This document shows, piece by piece, positions 24,754-32,272 of a stretch of DNA of 47,982 nucleotides. The notes beneath the pieces were generated by a model. That model saw only the letters and a list, made by a program, of their open reading frames with translations. It was not told where the DNA came from and searched no databases. Source of the stretch: Deltaproteobacteria bacterium (GTDB lineage: Bacteria; Myxococcota_A; Polyangia; Haliangiales; SHYZ01); assembly GCA_016210055.1 (NCBI GenBank), contig JACQUZ010000127.1, positions 1 through 47,982 on the forward strand, read 5' to 3'. Made by a program: the position numbers and the translations under genes. Numbering within the stretch: the first letter of the stretch is position 1; every line of letters starts with the position of its first letter.

Positions 24754-25916
24754 ACCGCCCGGCGAAGAGCGTCGCTTCCAAAGCGCGCAGTGATTTGGTC
24801 GATGGCCTCGCCCAAGCGTGCACCACGCTCCTCGCCATCAGGCACCGCACTCGGCAGCGTCAGCTGGGCGGGTTCCGTCGTGGACCGCAAGTCTGACAAG
24901 CTGACGCCCGTCAAGCGTACCCCGCGCGTCTCGATGTCCGGTACCTCTTCGAGCAGCTGCTGCAAGACATCGCCCACGAGCCTCCCATCGGCGGTGGGTC
25001 GTGGGAGCGTCAGCCGGCGGGTAGTTCGGCGATGGTCGGCGTACTTGATCTTCAAGGTCACCACGCGGGCACAGGCGGAGGCCGAGCGGAGGCGCGCGCA
25101 CGCGCGGTCCGCCTGGTCGAGGAGGTAGCCCTTGAGCTCCTCGCGATCGCGGATGTCGGAGTCGAAGGTGTCCTCGTGGCCTATGGAGCCCGCGTCGCGC
25201 TCGGGCACCACGTCACGGTCGTCCTCGCCACGTGCCAGGCCCACGAGATGCTGGGCGTTGCCGACATGGGCGGCCAGGGCTTGCTCGCCGATTCGGGCCA
25301 CGTCGCCGATGGTGCGCAGCCCGAGCCTTGCGAGTTTCTCCTCGGTAACCTTGCCAACGCCCCAGAGGCGTCCAATGGGCAGGGGATGCAGGAATGCGCG
25401 CACTTCGCCTGGCGCGACCACGACCAGGCCGTCGGGCTTTCGCAAGTCGCTGGCGATCTTCGCCAGGAACTTGGAAGGCGCCACGCCGACTGAGGCGACG
25501 AGCTCAAGCTCGCCCTTGACTCGACGCTTGATGAGCTGGGCTATCGCGGCCCCGTCGCCAAAGAGCCGTTCCTCTCCCGTGACGTCAAGAAAGGCCTCGT
25601 CGAGGGACAGCCCTTCGACGAGAGGTGAATACGAGTGAAGGACGTCGAAGAATTGCCCGGAGACGCGCGCGTAGTCACCCATCCGCGGCCGGAGGACCCG
25701 AGCTTGGGGACAGAGCCTCACCGCGGTGGCCATGGGCATGGCGCTCCTCACGCCAAAGCGGCGTGCTTCGTACGAAGCGGCGCAGACCACCCCGCGCCGC
25801 ACCGAGCCGCCCACGATCACCGGCTTGCCGCGAAGCGCTGGATCGTCACGTTGCTCTACCGAGGCGTAGAACGCGTCGAGGTCCACGTGGAGGATGGTGC
25901 GGGGGGAATGAGGCAT
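24732..25916 (-). CDS. dinB: DNA polymerase IV (Y-family translesion polymerase)
   Basis: A 394-residue error-prone polymerase. Catalytic motifs are intact: [20 protein letters not shown] (first metal-binding Asp and steric gate region), [20 protein letters not shown], and [15 protein letters not shown] with the SLDEA catalytic carboxylates. The thumb has a helix-hairpin-helix ([20 protein letters not shown]). The little-finger domain (about 240-350) ends before a short polar tail; a C-terminal beta-clamp motif is not obvious. ATG 25916 starts [14 protein letters not shown] as in homologues; an upstream in-frame ATG would add 54 unrelated residues. No LexA box was found by eye. Confidence 0.93.
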   Translation of the reverse strand: MPHSPRTILHVDLDAFYASVEQRDDPALRGKPVIVGGSVRRGVVCAASYEARRFGVRSAMPMATAVRLCPQARVLRPRMGDYARVSGQFFDVLHSYSPLVEGLSLDEAFLDVTGEERLFGDGAAIAQLIKRRVKGELELVASVGVAPSKFLAKIASDLRKPDGLVVVAPGEVRAFLHPLPIGRLWGVGKVTEEKLARLGLRTIGDVARIGEQALAAHVGNAQHLVGLARGEDDRDVVPERDAGSIGHEDTFDSDIRDREELKGYLLDQADRACARLRSASACARVVTLKIKYADHRRTTRRLTLPRPTADGRLVGDVLQQLLEEVPDIETRGVRLTGVSLSDLRSTTEPAQLTLPSAVPDGEERGARLGEAIDQITARFGSDALRRAVHLHKRR

Positions 25917-26059
25917 GGCCTGGTGCCGCCCAGTATCGCTGATAATGGCCGGAAATCCCGGGGCGGACCGCACTTGGAGAGGCTCTGTAAGAGGTCCTTC
26001 CTTCCAGATGCCAGCACGCCGTGGTATCCAGTGGATTGTAGCCAAGGCGTAGAAATTCG

Positions 26060-26278
26060 ATGTCGCTGTCCAAACCAAGAATGATTGCCCCGATCGTTTC
26101 TCAATGGGAGTCCGGCAAGCTCTCCGTCATGCAGATCTTCTTCCGCTACGGCGTGTACCCCGCGACGCTTCGTCGGTGGGCGAAAAGAATGCGCGCTCCA
26201 GAATTGGACCAACATGCTCCAGAATTGGACCAGCGCCTTGACGCCATCTCCGAAACCATCGAAACTCGAGATTGTTAG
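26060..26278 (+). CDS. Short HTH protein, transposase-orfA-like fragment
   Basis: A 72-residue frame starting [20 protein letters not shown] and continuing [20 protein letters not shown], which has the helix-turn-helix pattern of IS3/IS630-type transposase N-termini (normal form: SVAEVARELGVSPSTLRRW). The C-terminal third contains a doubled heptad ([14 protein letters not shown]) caused by the 21-bp direct repeat. It is too short for a transposase and no orfB or terminal repeats are seen. Its stop lies 10 bp before the GTG of the CheY-like gene, whose ribosome site overlaps its end, so it may instead be a small DNA-binding partner of that regulator. Confidence 0.4.
   Translation: MSLSKPRMIAPIVSQWESGKLSVMQIFFRYGVYPATLRRWAKRMRAPELDQHAPELDQRLDAISETIETRDC
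26195..26232. repeat. 21-bp-period direct repeat inside the HTH frame
   Basis: GCTCCAGAATTGGACCA occurs twice (26195-26211 and 26216-26232) with a 21-bp period, so the reading frame is kept. It could be slippage or a paired binding site near an insertion-sequence end. Confidence 0.6.
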
Positions 26279-26288
26279 GAGGGCGCCG

Positions 26289-26672
26289 GTGAGGGTAATG
26301 GTTGTGGACGATTCTGGTACGATGCGGCGCCTGATCGCGCGAGCCTTCGAAGAGGAAGGGCAGGTAACGGGCGTGATCGAGGCCGCCGATGGGCTCGAGG
26401 CCCTGGCGAAAATCGGCGATGACCCTCCCCACCTAATCCTTTGTGACATCAAGATGCCCAAGCTGGATGGGCTCAAGTTCTTGTCGTCCATTCGGTCCCG
26501 GTTCGACTCATCGCGCGTGCGCGTCATTTTGGTCACCGCCAAGGCCGACCAACGGACCATCAACTCCGCGCATGCCGCAGGCGCCGACGGCTTGATCGCC
26601 AAGCCGTTCCAGGTCGCAGACCTCATGGAGAAGGTGCGGGAGGTCATGGGGGAGAAGCCGAGCCGTCCGTAA
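26289..26672 (+). CDS. CheY-like single-domain response regulator
   Basis: A 127-residue receiver domain without an output domain. The start is GTG 26289, fixed by AGGAGG seven bases upstream and by the family N-terminus VRVMVVDDSGTMRRL. The acidic pair (DD at 7-8), the phosphoacceptor Asp in LILCDIKMPKLDGL, the conserved Thr in VILVTAK and the Lys in GLIAKPF are all present, so it should be phosphorylatable. No kinase gene is adjacent. Its stop codon is one base from the end of the convergent cupin gene, leaving no room for a terminator. Confidence 0.92.
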   Translation: MRVMVVDDSGTMRRLIARAFEEEGQVTGVIEAADGLEALAKIGDDPPHLILCDIKMPKLDGLKFLSSIRSRFDSSRVRVILVTAKADQRTINSAHAAGADGLIAKPFQVADLMEKVREVMGEKPSRP

Positions 26673-26673
26673 T

Positions 26674-26982
26674 TCAGTATTCGGGCGGGGCATAGAAGTT
26701 GATCGTGGCGAGCGGATTCGCGCCCGTGTTCACGATCTCGTGGGTCTCCCCGGCCTCGATCAGAAGCAGGGAGCCGGCCGTGAGGCTCACCTCGAACCCT
26801 TCGATGATCGCTTTTCCAGCTCCCGAGATCACGACCAGCCACTGGTCAGCGTCCGCGTGCCGATTGTCGGCGCCGCCCGTCGAGCTGCCCGGCTGGAGCA
26901 CCATCGTGGCGGCCTGGGAGCGCGCCGTTTCACCTACGACCTGGAAGACCGAATCCGCCTCTCGTGCCTGGATGTGTTTCAT
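26674..26982 (-). CDS. Cupin-domain protein
   Basis: A 102-residue single cupin. The two conserved motifs are visible: motif 1 as NRHADADQWLVVISGAGKAI and motif 2 as GSLLLIEAGETHEIVNTG, with His residues that could bind a metal ion. ATG 26982 has GGAG seven bases upstream; longer frames upstream are not cupin-like. It lies 82 bp downstream of the TetR gene on the same strand and may be the last gene of the PNPOx-TetR-cupin set. Small stand-alone cupins can be isomerases, dioxygenases or sensors; the role is not decided by sequence. Confidence 0.85.
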   Translation of the reverse strand: MKHIQAREADSVFQVVGETARSQAATMVLQPGSSTGGADNRHADADQWLVVISGAGKAIIEGFEVSLTAGSLLLIEAGETHEIVNTGANPLATINFYAPPEY

Positions 26983-27064
26983 GTCGTCACTCCACGATCG
27001 AAGGTAGGCTTTACCATCATCGAAAGTAGACGCCGCCGGAAGTCGCCAAGTGCACCGTCGGTGC

Positions 27065-27607
27065 TCAATCAGTCGCGAGGGCCGACAGGGCACGGATGAG
27101 CGCCGCCTCGAGCGTCCGCGCAGAGTGCGAGGATAGGCTGGGGTACATCTGCTGGGCGCCGAGAAATGCCGCGTATTCCAGGCGAGCCAGGAGGCGAGCA
27201 CCTCGTGCGTGCCCTTCACCCTTCCATAGGTTCTCGAGGTGGGCCATGCGCAGCTGATCGACCTCGGCGACGGCTTGCCGTGCTCGGTCATCGGTGAGGC
27301 CCCAGGCCCGCACGGCTAGCTCGAGCTTGACATCGAGCTGGGAAACGAGTGCCGAAAGGCGTGCCCGTCGGCGAGGGACGCTCGGCTCCGCCTCGGTCTC
27401 GCGGATGATCCCCGTGGTCATGTGCTCGCGCCACCAGGCGAGCACCGCGGAATGGAACGAATCGAGGTCGGGGAAGTGGTGATAGAACGAGCCCTTCGTT
27501 CGGCCCAGGGTGATTGCTAGTCGGTCGATCGTCAAGGCGCTGCTCCCCTCACTGCGTAGCGCCTCGAGTCCGGCCGCAATCCAGTTGTCTCGCCGAGTCC
27601 GTATCAT
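27065..27607 (-). CDS. TetR-family transcriptional regulator
   Basis: A 180-residue repressor. The N-terminal HTH is canonical: NWIAAGLEALRSEGSSALTI then DRLAITLGRTKGSFYHHFPD, where GRTKGSFYHHF is the recognition helix. The helical C-terminal ligand domain has no recognised signature. It starts two bases after the stop of the PNPOx-family gene, so the two are one transcript, and the promoter upstream of that gene holds a palindrome suited to a TetR dimer. Autoregulation is therefore likely. Confidence 0.92.
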   Translation of the reverse strand: MIRTRRDNWIAAGLEALRSEGSSALTIDRLAITLGRTKGSFYHHFPDLDSFHSAVLAWWREHMTTGIIRETEAEPSVPRRRARLSALVSQLDVKLELAVRAWGLTDDRARQAVAEVDQLRMAHLENLWKGEGHARGARLLARLEYAAFLGAQQMYPSLSSHSARTLEAALIRALSALATD

Positions 27608-27609
27608 GG

Positions 27610-28146
27610 TTACGCCTCACGAACCCACCCGCTGCCCTGGCGCGTGAGCACGGCCGCGGCGAGGCCGAAGGGATCTGGAGCGACCTTGCGCTTGAGATCG
27701 AGGACCTCGATCCGCTCGGGCACGAACTTGATGAGGACGTAATCGCTCGTCGGACCGCCCGGAAAAAACGCCCAGTGGAGGGGCAAGAAGTGGCGCTGGC
27801 ACGCGTCCGGATGGTCCACGACTTCTGCCCGTCCCAGGAGCACGACACATGCCCATCGTGCGTCGTCTTCATAGACGAGGGTCGCCCGGTCGCAGGCGCG
27901 AACCTGGGCGACCTTGCGTGAGGTCGGACTCGTGCCGATCCAGACTCCCAGGGCCTCGTCGGTGGCCATGGGAAGAACGACCCGCGCGTCCACTCCGTCG
28001 AGGCCACGTGTCGCTAGCAGGCAATATTTCTTGCGCCGAATCGTGGCGCGTGCAGCGGCGAGAATGCCTTCCGTATCGTCCACCCGGCGCCACAGTCCGT
28101 ATCGGCGAAACAAGTGGGCCAGCGAAGTCATGAATCCAGCGAGCAT
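27610..28146 (-). CDS. Pyridoxamine 5'-phosphate oxidase-family flavoprotein
   Basis: A 178-residue split-barrel protein of the PNPOx-like FMN/F420-binding family. Core strands: KKYCLLATRGLDGVDARVVL (substrate/FMN strand pair), GVWIGTSPTSRKVAQVRACD, RATLVYEDDARWACVVLLGR then AEVVD. About 30 residues precede the barrel (LFRRYGLWRRVDDTEGI). ATG 28146 has GGAGGT seven bases upstream. Such proteins oxidise or reduce small molecules with a flavin; the exact substrate is unknown. Expression is probably controlled by the downstream-encoded TetR protein through the operator at 28179-28196. Confidence 0.85.
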   Translation of the reverse strand: MLAGFMTSLAHLFRRYGLWRRVDDTEGILAAARATIRRKKYCLLATRGLDGVDARVVLPMATDEALGVWIGTSPTSRKVAQVRACDRATLVYEDDARWACVVLLGRAEVVDHPDACQRHFLPLHWAFFPGGPTSDYVLIKFVPERIEVLDLKRKVAPDPFGLAAAVLTRQGSGWVREA

Positions 28147-28177
28147 CGAGGTACCTCCATACCGGATAGCATGTAGA

Positions 28178-28206
28178 ACCATACTTGATGGTATGGAGGC
28201 GGTCAA
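28178..28206 (-). promoter_or_regulatory. Sigma-70-type promoter with palindromic operator
   Basis: On the minus strand TTGACC (28201-28206) and TATGGT (28178-28183) are separated by 17 bp, a near-consensus housekeeping promoter. The spacer and -10 box contain the palindrome CCATAC-CATCAA-GTATGG (28179-28196), and a further GGTATGG half-site lies by the ribosome site at about 28157-28163. This fits TetR repression by blocking RNA polymerase. Confidence 0.65.
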
Positions 28207-28310
28207 CGGTGCCTTTCTGGCGACGATCCGGGCACAGTTGTCCCACGGCCCTACGGTCCATGGCATACTACTACCCCCCGGGCGCTTCCCCGGCGAGGCA
28301 GGAGGTGGTC

Positions 28311-29894
28311 ATGGCGAGGCATTGGCTGGTCGTCTCCTCGGCGTTGCTCTCTATGCTCCACGGATGTGACGCGCGCGACGACGTGGGATCCCGCGCGCAG
28401 GAGCTTCACAAGCTGCGTTACTGCGGCAACGGTCGGTGCGATCGCTGGGAGACGTGCAACGCGTGTCCTTGGGACTGCGGTGGCCGCACGTTCTACGCCG
28501 ACGGTGACATGGATACGCATGGAGATCCAGAGGTGGCCGTGTTGGCCTGTGGGCAGCCGGCCGGCTACGTCGCGACTGGGATGGATTGCGACGACGCGAA
28601 TGCTTCCGTGTACCCGGGATCTCCCGAAGCGTGCGATTGGCTCGATAACGATTGCAACGGCTTGGTCGATGACGGCGTTGGGCATGCTTGGTACGAAGAT
28701 CGCGACGCCGACGGCCACGGAAATGATGGGTCCCAGGTCCTCGACTGCTGGGGCCTCGTCGGCACCTCGCCCCAGGGTGGCGATTGCGATGACGCCGACC
28801 CGACTATTTATCCTGGCGCGGCTGAGCAATGCGACGGCATTGACCGCAATTGCAATGGCACGTGGGACGCCCAAGTACCCACGACATGCCCGTCGATACA
28901 GCACGCCCTGGACACCGCGGCAATGTCGGGCGTCAACGCCGGCACGATCGCCCTGGAGCCAGGGGTCTATTACGAATCAATCAACTTCCGAGGCGCACGG
29001 GTTCGGCTCGTGGGGACGCTCGGGCCAGAGGCGACAATTCTGGATGGTGGCGGGCGCGGTCCCGTGGTCACGTTCGCGACCGGAGAAGGGGCGGGCGCAA
29101 TACTAGATGGGATTACGATTCGGAATGGAAACAATGCGAGTGGACCCGGCGGGATTATGGTCACCGATGCGTCTCCGATCCTGAGGAACCTGGTGGTTCA
29201 GGGCAACACCTCCTGGAATACCGGTGGAGGAATCAAGCTCGTGCGCTCGGCGGCGGTCCTGGACGCCGTTCTCATTGCCAACAACGTGGCCGAAGACGGT
29301 GGGGGCCTGTACGTGGACAGCTCAACAGGCGTGCAAGTCCGACACGTCCGCCTGATCCGAAACCAGGCGCGGTACGACGGCGCAGGTGTCTTCGCCCTCG
29401 ATTCAACGCTATTTATCTCCAATACCGTCCTGGCAGCTAATGACGCAAGCAATGGGGTCGGCGGGGCGTTCTCGGTGCTGGGAGGGGACGTGACGGTGAC
29501 CAATGCCACGATTCGTGCGAATCGAGCCATGTACGGCAGCGCCCTTCGATTGGGATCGATGGCCCGCGTGACGGTCGCCAACGTGATCTTTGCCAGCAAC
29601 CAGGGAAGTTGGGGAGGTGCGATTAGCCTGGCGGGTAGCTCTCCGTCGACCTTGGCCCTCTCCTATTGTGATTTCTGGGAGAACAGCCCGAGCGACGGCT
29701 ACGTGCCCGAGGGGAGTGGAATCCTCAGGGTGGATCCGACGTTCGCCAATACCTGGCCTTCGGACCCGCTCGAGTGGGACCTCCATCTCGGCGCAAGCTC
29801 GCCGCTCCTTGACACCGGTGATCCTGCCATCCTCGACGGCGACGGTACCAGGAGCGACATGGGCGCCTACGGCGGCCCTGGCGGCACGTGGTAG
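28311..29894 (+). CDS. MopE-like metal-binding lipoprotein with beta-helix domain
   Basis: A 527-residue surface lipoprotein. ATG 28311 has AGGAGG six bases upstream and starts a lipoprotein signal (VVSSALLSMLHGCDARDD, lipobox LHGC). Residues about 30-60 form a small Cys cluster (YCGNGRCDRWETCNACPWDC). Two MopE-type putative metal-binding motifs follow (GMDCDDANASVYPGSPEACD and GGDCDDADPTIYPGAAEQCD), each with a DADGHG or DGDMDTHG Asp loop. From about 215 to 510 it is a right-handed parallel beta-helix with repeated polymorphic-outer-membrane-like steps (GGGIKLVRSAAV, GGGLYVDSSTG, AGVFALDSTLFISN). Such proteins are typical of Myxococcota surfaces. Confidence 0.85.
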   Translation: MARHWLVVSSALLSMLHGCDARDDVGSRAQELHKLRYCGNGRCDRWETCNACPWDCGGRTFYADGDMDTHGDPEVAVLACGQPAGYVATGMDCDDANASVYPGSPEACDWLDNDCNGLVDDGVGHAWYEDRDADGHGNDGSQVLDCWGLVGTSPQGGDCDDADPTIYPGAAEQCDGIDRNCNGTWDAQVPTTCPSIQHALDTAAMSGVNAGTIALEPGVYYESINFRGARVRLVGTLGPEATILDGGGRGPVVTFATGEGAGAILDGITIRNGNNASGPGGIMVTDASPILRNLVVQGNTSWNTGGGIKLVRSAAVLDAVLIANNVAEDGGGLYVDSSTGVQVRHVRLIRNQARYDGAGVFALDSTLFISNTVLAANDASNGVGGAFSVLGGDVTVTNATIRANRAMYGSALRLGSMARVTVANVIFASNQGSWGGAISLAGSSPSTLALSYCDFWENSPSDGYVPEGSGILRVDPTFANTWPSDPLEWDLHLGASSPLLDTGDPAILDGDGTRSDMGAYGGPGGTW

Positions 29895-29989
29895 GGCCAT
29901 GATCGTTGGGCCGCACGGCTGACAGCTCCCGCCGAACCCGCACCCCACCTTGCGCCGTGGACCCCCTCCGGGTATCACCATGTCTCCAC

Positions 29990-32272
29990 GTGCTCCCTGC
30001 CCTTGGCCATCGACATGCTGGAAATGCGCGGCGCCCGGCCCCCTGGGGAACCACGCTCGCCGTCGCCCGGCGCGAGGCCATCGCGTCCTTTCACACGCCC
30101 ATCGCGTACGTGGTGCTGGTTCTCTTCCTCGTCGTCGAGGGCTTCTCATTCTGGGCCGTGGTGCAAGCGCTGGCCGATCCGAGACGGCCGGCGCCGTACG
30201 GCGCGGTCCTGCGCAGCCACTTCGGCGGCAACTTTCTCTATTTTGCGTTCTTGTTCTTCGTGGTCGCCGTCATCACGATGCGGCTCATCGCCGAGGAAAG
30301 GAGACAAGGGACCTGGGAGCTCCTCCTCGCCTCCCCGGTTTCCGAAGCCGCCGTCGTCGTCGGGAAATGGCTTGGAGCGCTCCTATTCTATTGTTTCCTC
30401 TGGGCGCCCACGTGCCTCCACCTCGTCATGCTCAAGTGGATCGCGGCGACCGGGGCAGCGCCGGATCCTGGGCCTATCGCGAGCGCCTATGGAGGAGTGC
30501 TGGTCTCAGGGGCCGCATTTCTCGCCGTGGGCGTCATGGCGAGCGCGGCCAGCGCAAGTCAGCTCATCGCAGCGGTCGTCGCGTTCTCCACGCTCGTCAT
30601 GCTCTTCCTTGGGGGGCTTGCGCCGGAGATCGCCCCCACGTTCTTCGCCCACAACCCGCTGCTTCGCGCCGTGGCCCACGCCGTAGACGTGCGCAAGCAC
30701 ATGGACGATTTCGCCCGCGGTATCGTCGACACGCGACACCTTGTCTTCTACGCCGGAACCTGCGCCACTGCGCTGGCGGCTGCCGTCGCCCTGGCCTCGG
30801 TAGGACGGAATGCGAAGGGCGCGGGCGCGCGCAACGTCATGGGCGTGACGCTTGTCGCCGCCGCTGCGCTCCTGAGCAATGTTCTCGCCGCTCGCCACCC
30901 CCTTCGCACCGACGTGACCCGCACGCGCGTGTACTCGCTTCATGACAAAACCAGGCAAGTCCTCGCCGAGGTAGGGCAGCCCGTGCGCGCTCTCATTCTG
31001 CAGGCCGGCGCGCCGGAGTTTGCCCAGCTTTACGATGAAGTCCGCGAGATCCTCGCCCGCTTCCAGGCGGAGCAGCCCCTCATCACCCTCGAGGAGCTGG
31101 ACCCCGCGCTAGATCCCGCGCGCGTGCGCGAGCTCGCAGAGGATCACGCCCTCTCACCCGACGAGCTCGCCGGCGGTGGGGCGGTCGTCCTGAGCTCGGG
31201 TGGCCGCCGCCGAGCCGTGGCCCTCCTTGACATGGCGCGGTTCGCCAAGGGCGAGGCGGGCGGTGTCTTGGAGAGCTTTCGTGGCGAGGCAGAGCTCGCC
31301 GCCGCCCTGCTCGAGATCACCGACGAGAACCGCCCCGAAGCGTGCTTTACGACCGGCCACGGCGAGCTGGGGCTCGAGAAAGAACCTGGCGGCATGGACC
31401 TCTCCGCCCTGCGGGGCTTGCTCGAGCGCGACGGCATGCGGGTGCGCCCCCTCGCCGAGCTTGCGGAAGGCGTGCCGGCGCGCTGCGCCGTCCTGGCGAT
31501 CGTCGGTCCCACTCGGTCCCTCTCGGGTACCGAAGCCATGAACGTGCATCACTACCTGTCGAATGGAGGCAGGCTCCTCATCGCCGCCTCTTTCGTCACG
31601 GCGCCTGCGCGCGGCCTGGTCCCCACGGGACTGGAGCTGATCCTCCTCGAGCGGGGCATCCGGGTGGGGCCCGCGATCGTCGTGGATCCCGCTCAGGGCA
31701 TCGGCATCCCGCTGGCGTGGGGCACCACCCAGGGGTACGGAGAGCATCCCATTTCCGCCGCCTTCGCGGGGCGGAGGCTCACCGCGTGGGTCGAGCCTCG
31801 CTGGGTCGAATCGACGACCACCGCCGGTTCAGTCGCAGTCGACCTGGTCTCTTCGTCGGAGAACGGCTGGGGAGAGACCGATTCGGCGCCCCTCCGCGAG
31901 GGCCTTGACGAGGGCCCGGACGCCCGGGATGTGCGGGGGCCTGTCGGAGTCGCGGTTGCTTCCGAGACGCCGGGAAAAGGCACCCGCATCGTGGCGCTCG
32001 GCTCGGCCCGCTCGTTTACGACGGATGTCATGGAGAAGGGGATCGGTGAAAACGACGCCTTCGCGACCTCGGCAATGGCCTGGCTGACCGGTCGTCGCAA
32101 GCTCCTCGGAATAGGACCCAAGACGCCCGAGCAATTCCGGCTGGTGCTCACGGCCGAATCGCTGTCTCGCCTATTTCTTGGCTGCGTGGTGTGGATTCCG
32201 TCGGCAGCCGGGCTCCTCGGCGTCGCAGTCCTCTTGCGCAGGCGAGGGTGGCGGTCGTGGAGGAGGACATGA
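29990..32272 (+). CDS. GldF-GldG-like ABC permease/auxiliary fusion
   Basis: A roughly 760-residue membrane protein fusing two gliding-type ABC components. The first third is an ABC-2 permease (ARREAIASFHTPIAYVVLVL, IAEERRQGTWELLLASPVSE, then further helices to about 280). After another helix (VMGVTLVAAAALLSNVLA) comes a GldG-type periplasmic domain (LRTDVTRTRVYSLHDKTRQV, ACFTTGHGELGLE, then IVVDPAQGIGIPLAWG), closed by a C-terminal helix and RRRGWRSW. The start is uncertain: GTG 29990 gives the most family-like protein, but TTG 29906 is possible. No ABC ATPase gene precedes it. The DUF4340 gene overlaps its stop (ATGA). Confidence 0.8.
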   Translation: MLPALGHRHAGNARRPAPWGTTLAVARREAIASFHTPIAYVVLVLFLVVEGFSFWAVVQALADPRRPAPYGAVLRSHFGGNFLYFAFLFFVVAVITMRLIAEERRQGTWELLLASPVSEAAVVVGKWLGALLFYCFLWAPTCLHLVMLKWIAATGAAPDPGPIASAYGGVLVSGAAFLAVGVMASAASASQLIAAVVAFSTLVMLFLGGLAPEIAPTFFAHNPLLRAVAHAVDVRKHMDDFARGIVDTRHLVFYAGTCATALAAAVALASVGRNAKGAGARNVMGVTLVAAAALLSNVLAARHPLRTDVTRTRVYSLHDKTRQVLAEVGQPVRALILQAGAPEFAQLYDEVREILARFQAEQPLITLEELDPALDPARVRELAEDHALSPDELAGGGAVVLSSGGRRRAVALLDMARFAKGEAGGVLESFRGEAELAAALLEITDENRPEACFTTGHGELGLEKEPGGMDLSALRGLLERDGMRVRPLAELAEGVPARCAVLAIVGPTRSLSGTEAMNVHHYLSNGGRLLIAASFVTAPARGLVPTGLELILLERGIRVGPAIVVDPAQGIGIPLAWGTTQGYGEHPISAAFAGRRLTAWVEPRWVESTTTAGSVAVDLVSSSENGWGETDSAPLREGLDEGPDARDVRGPVGVAVASETPGKGTRIVALGSARSFTTDVMEKGIGENDAFATSAMAWLTGRRKLLGIGPKTPEQFRLVLTAESLSRLFLGCVVWIPSAAGLLGVAVLLRRRGWRSWRRT

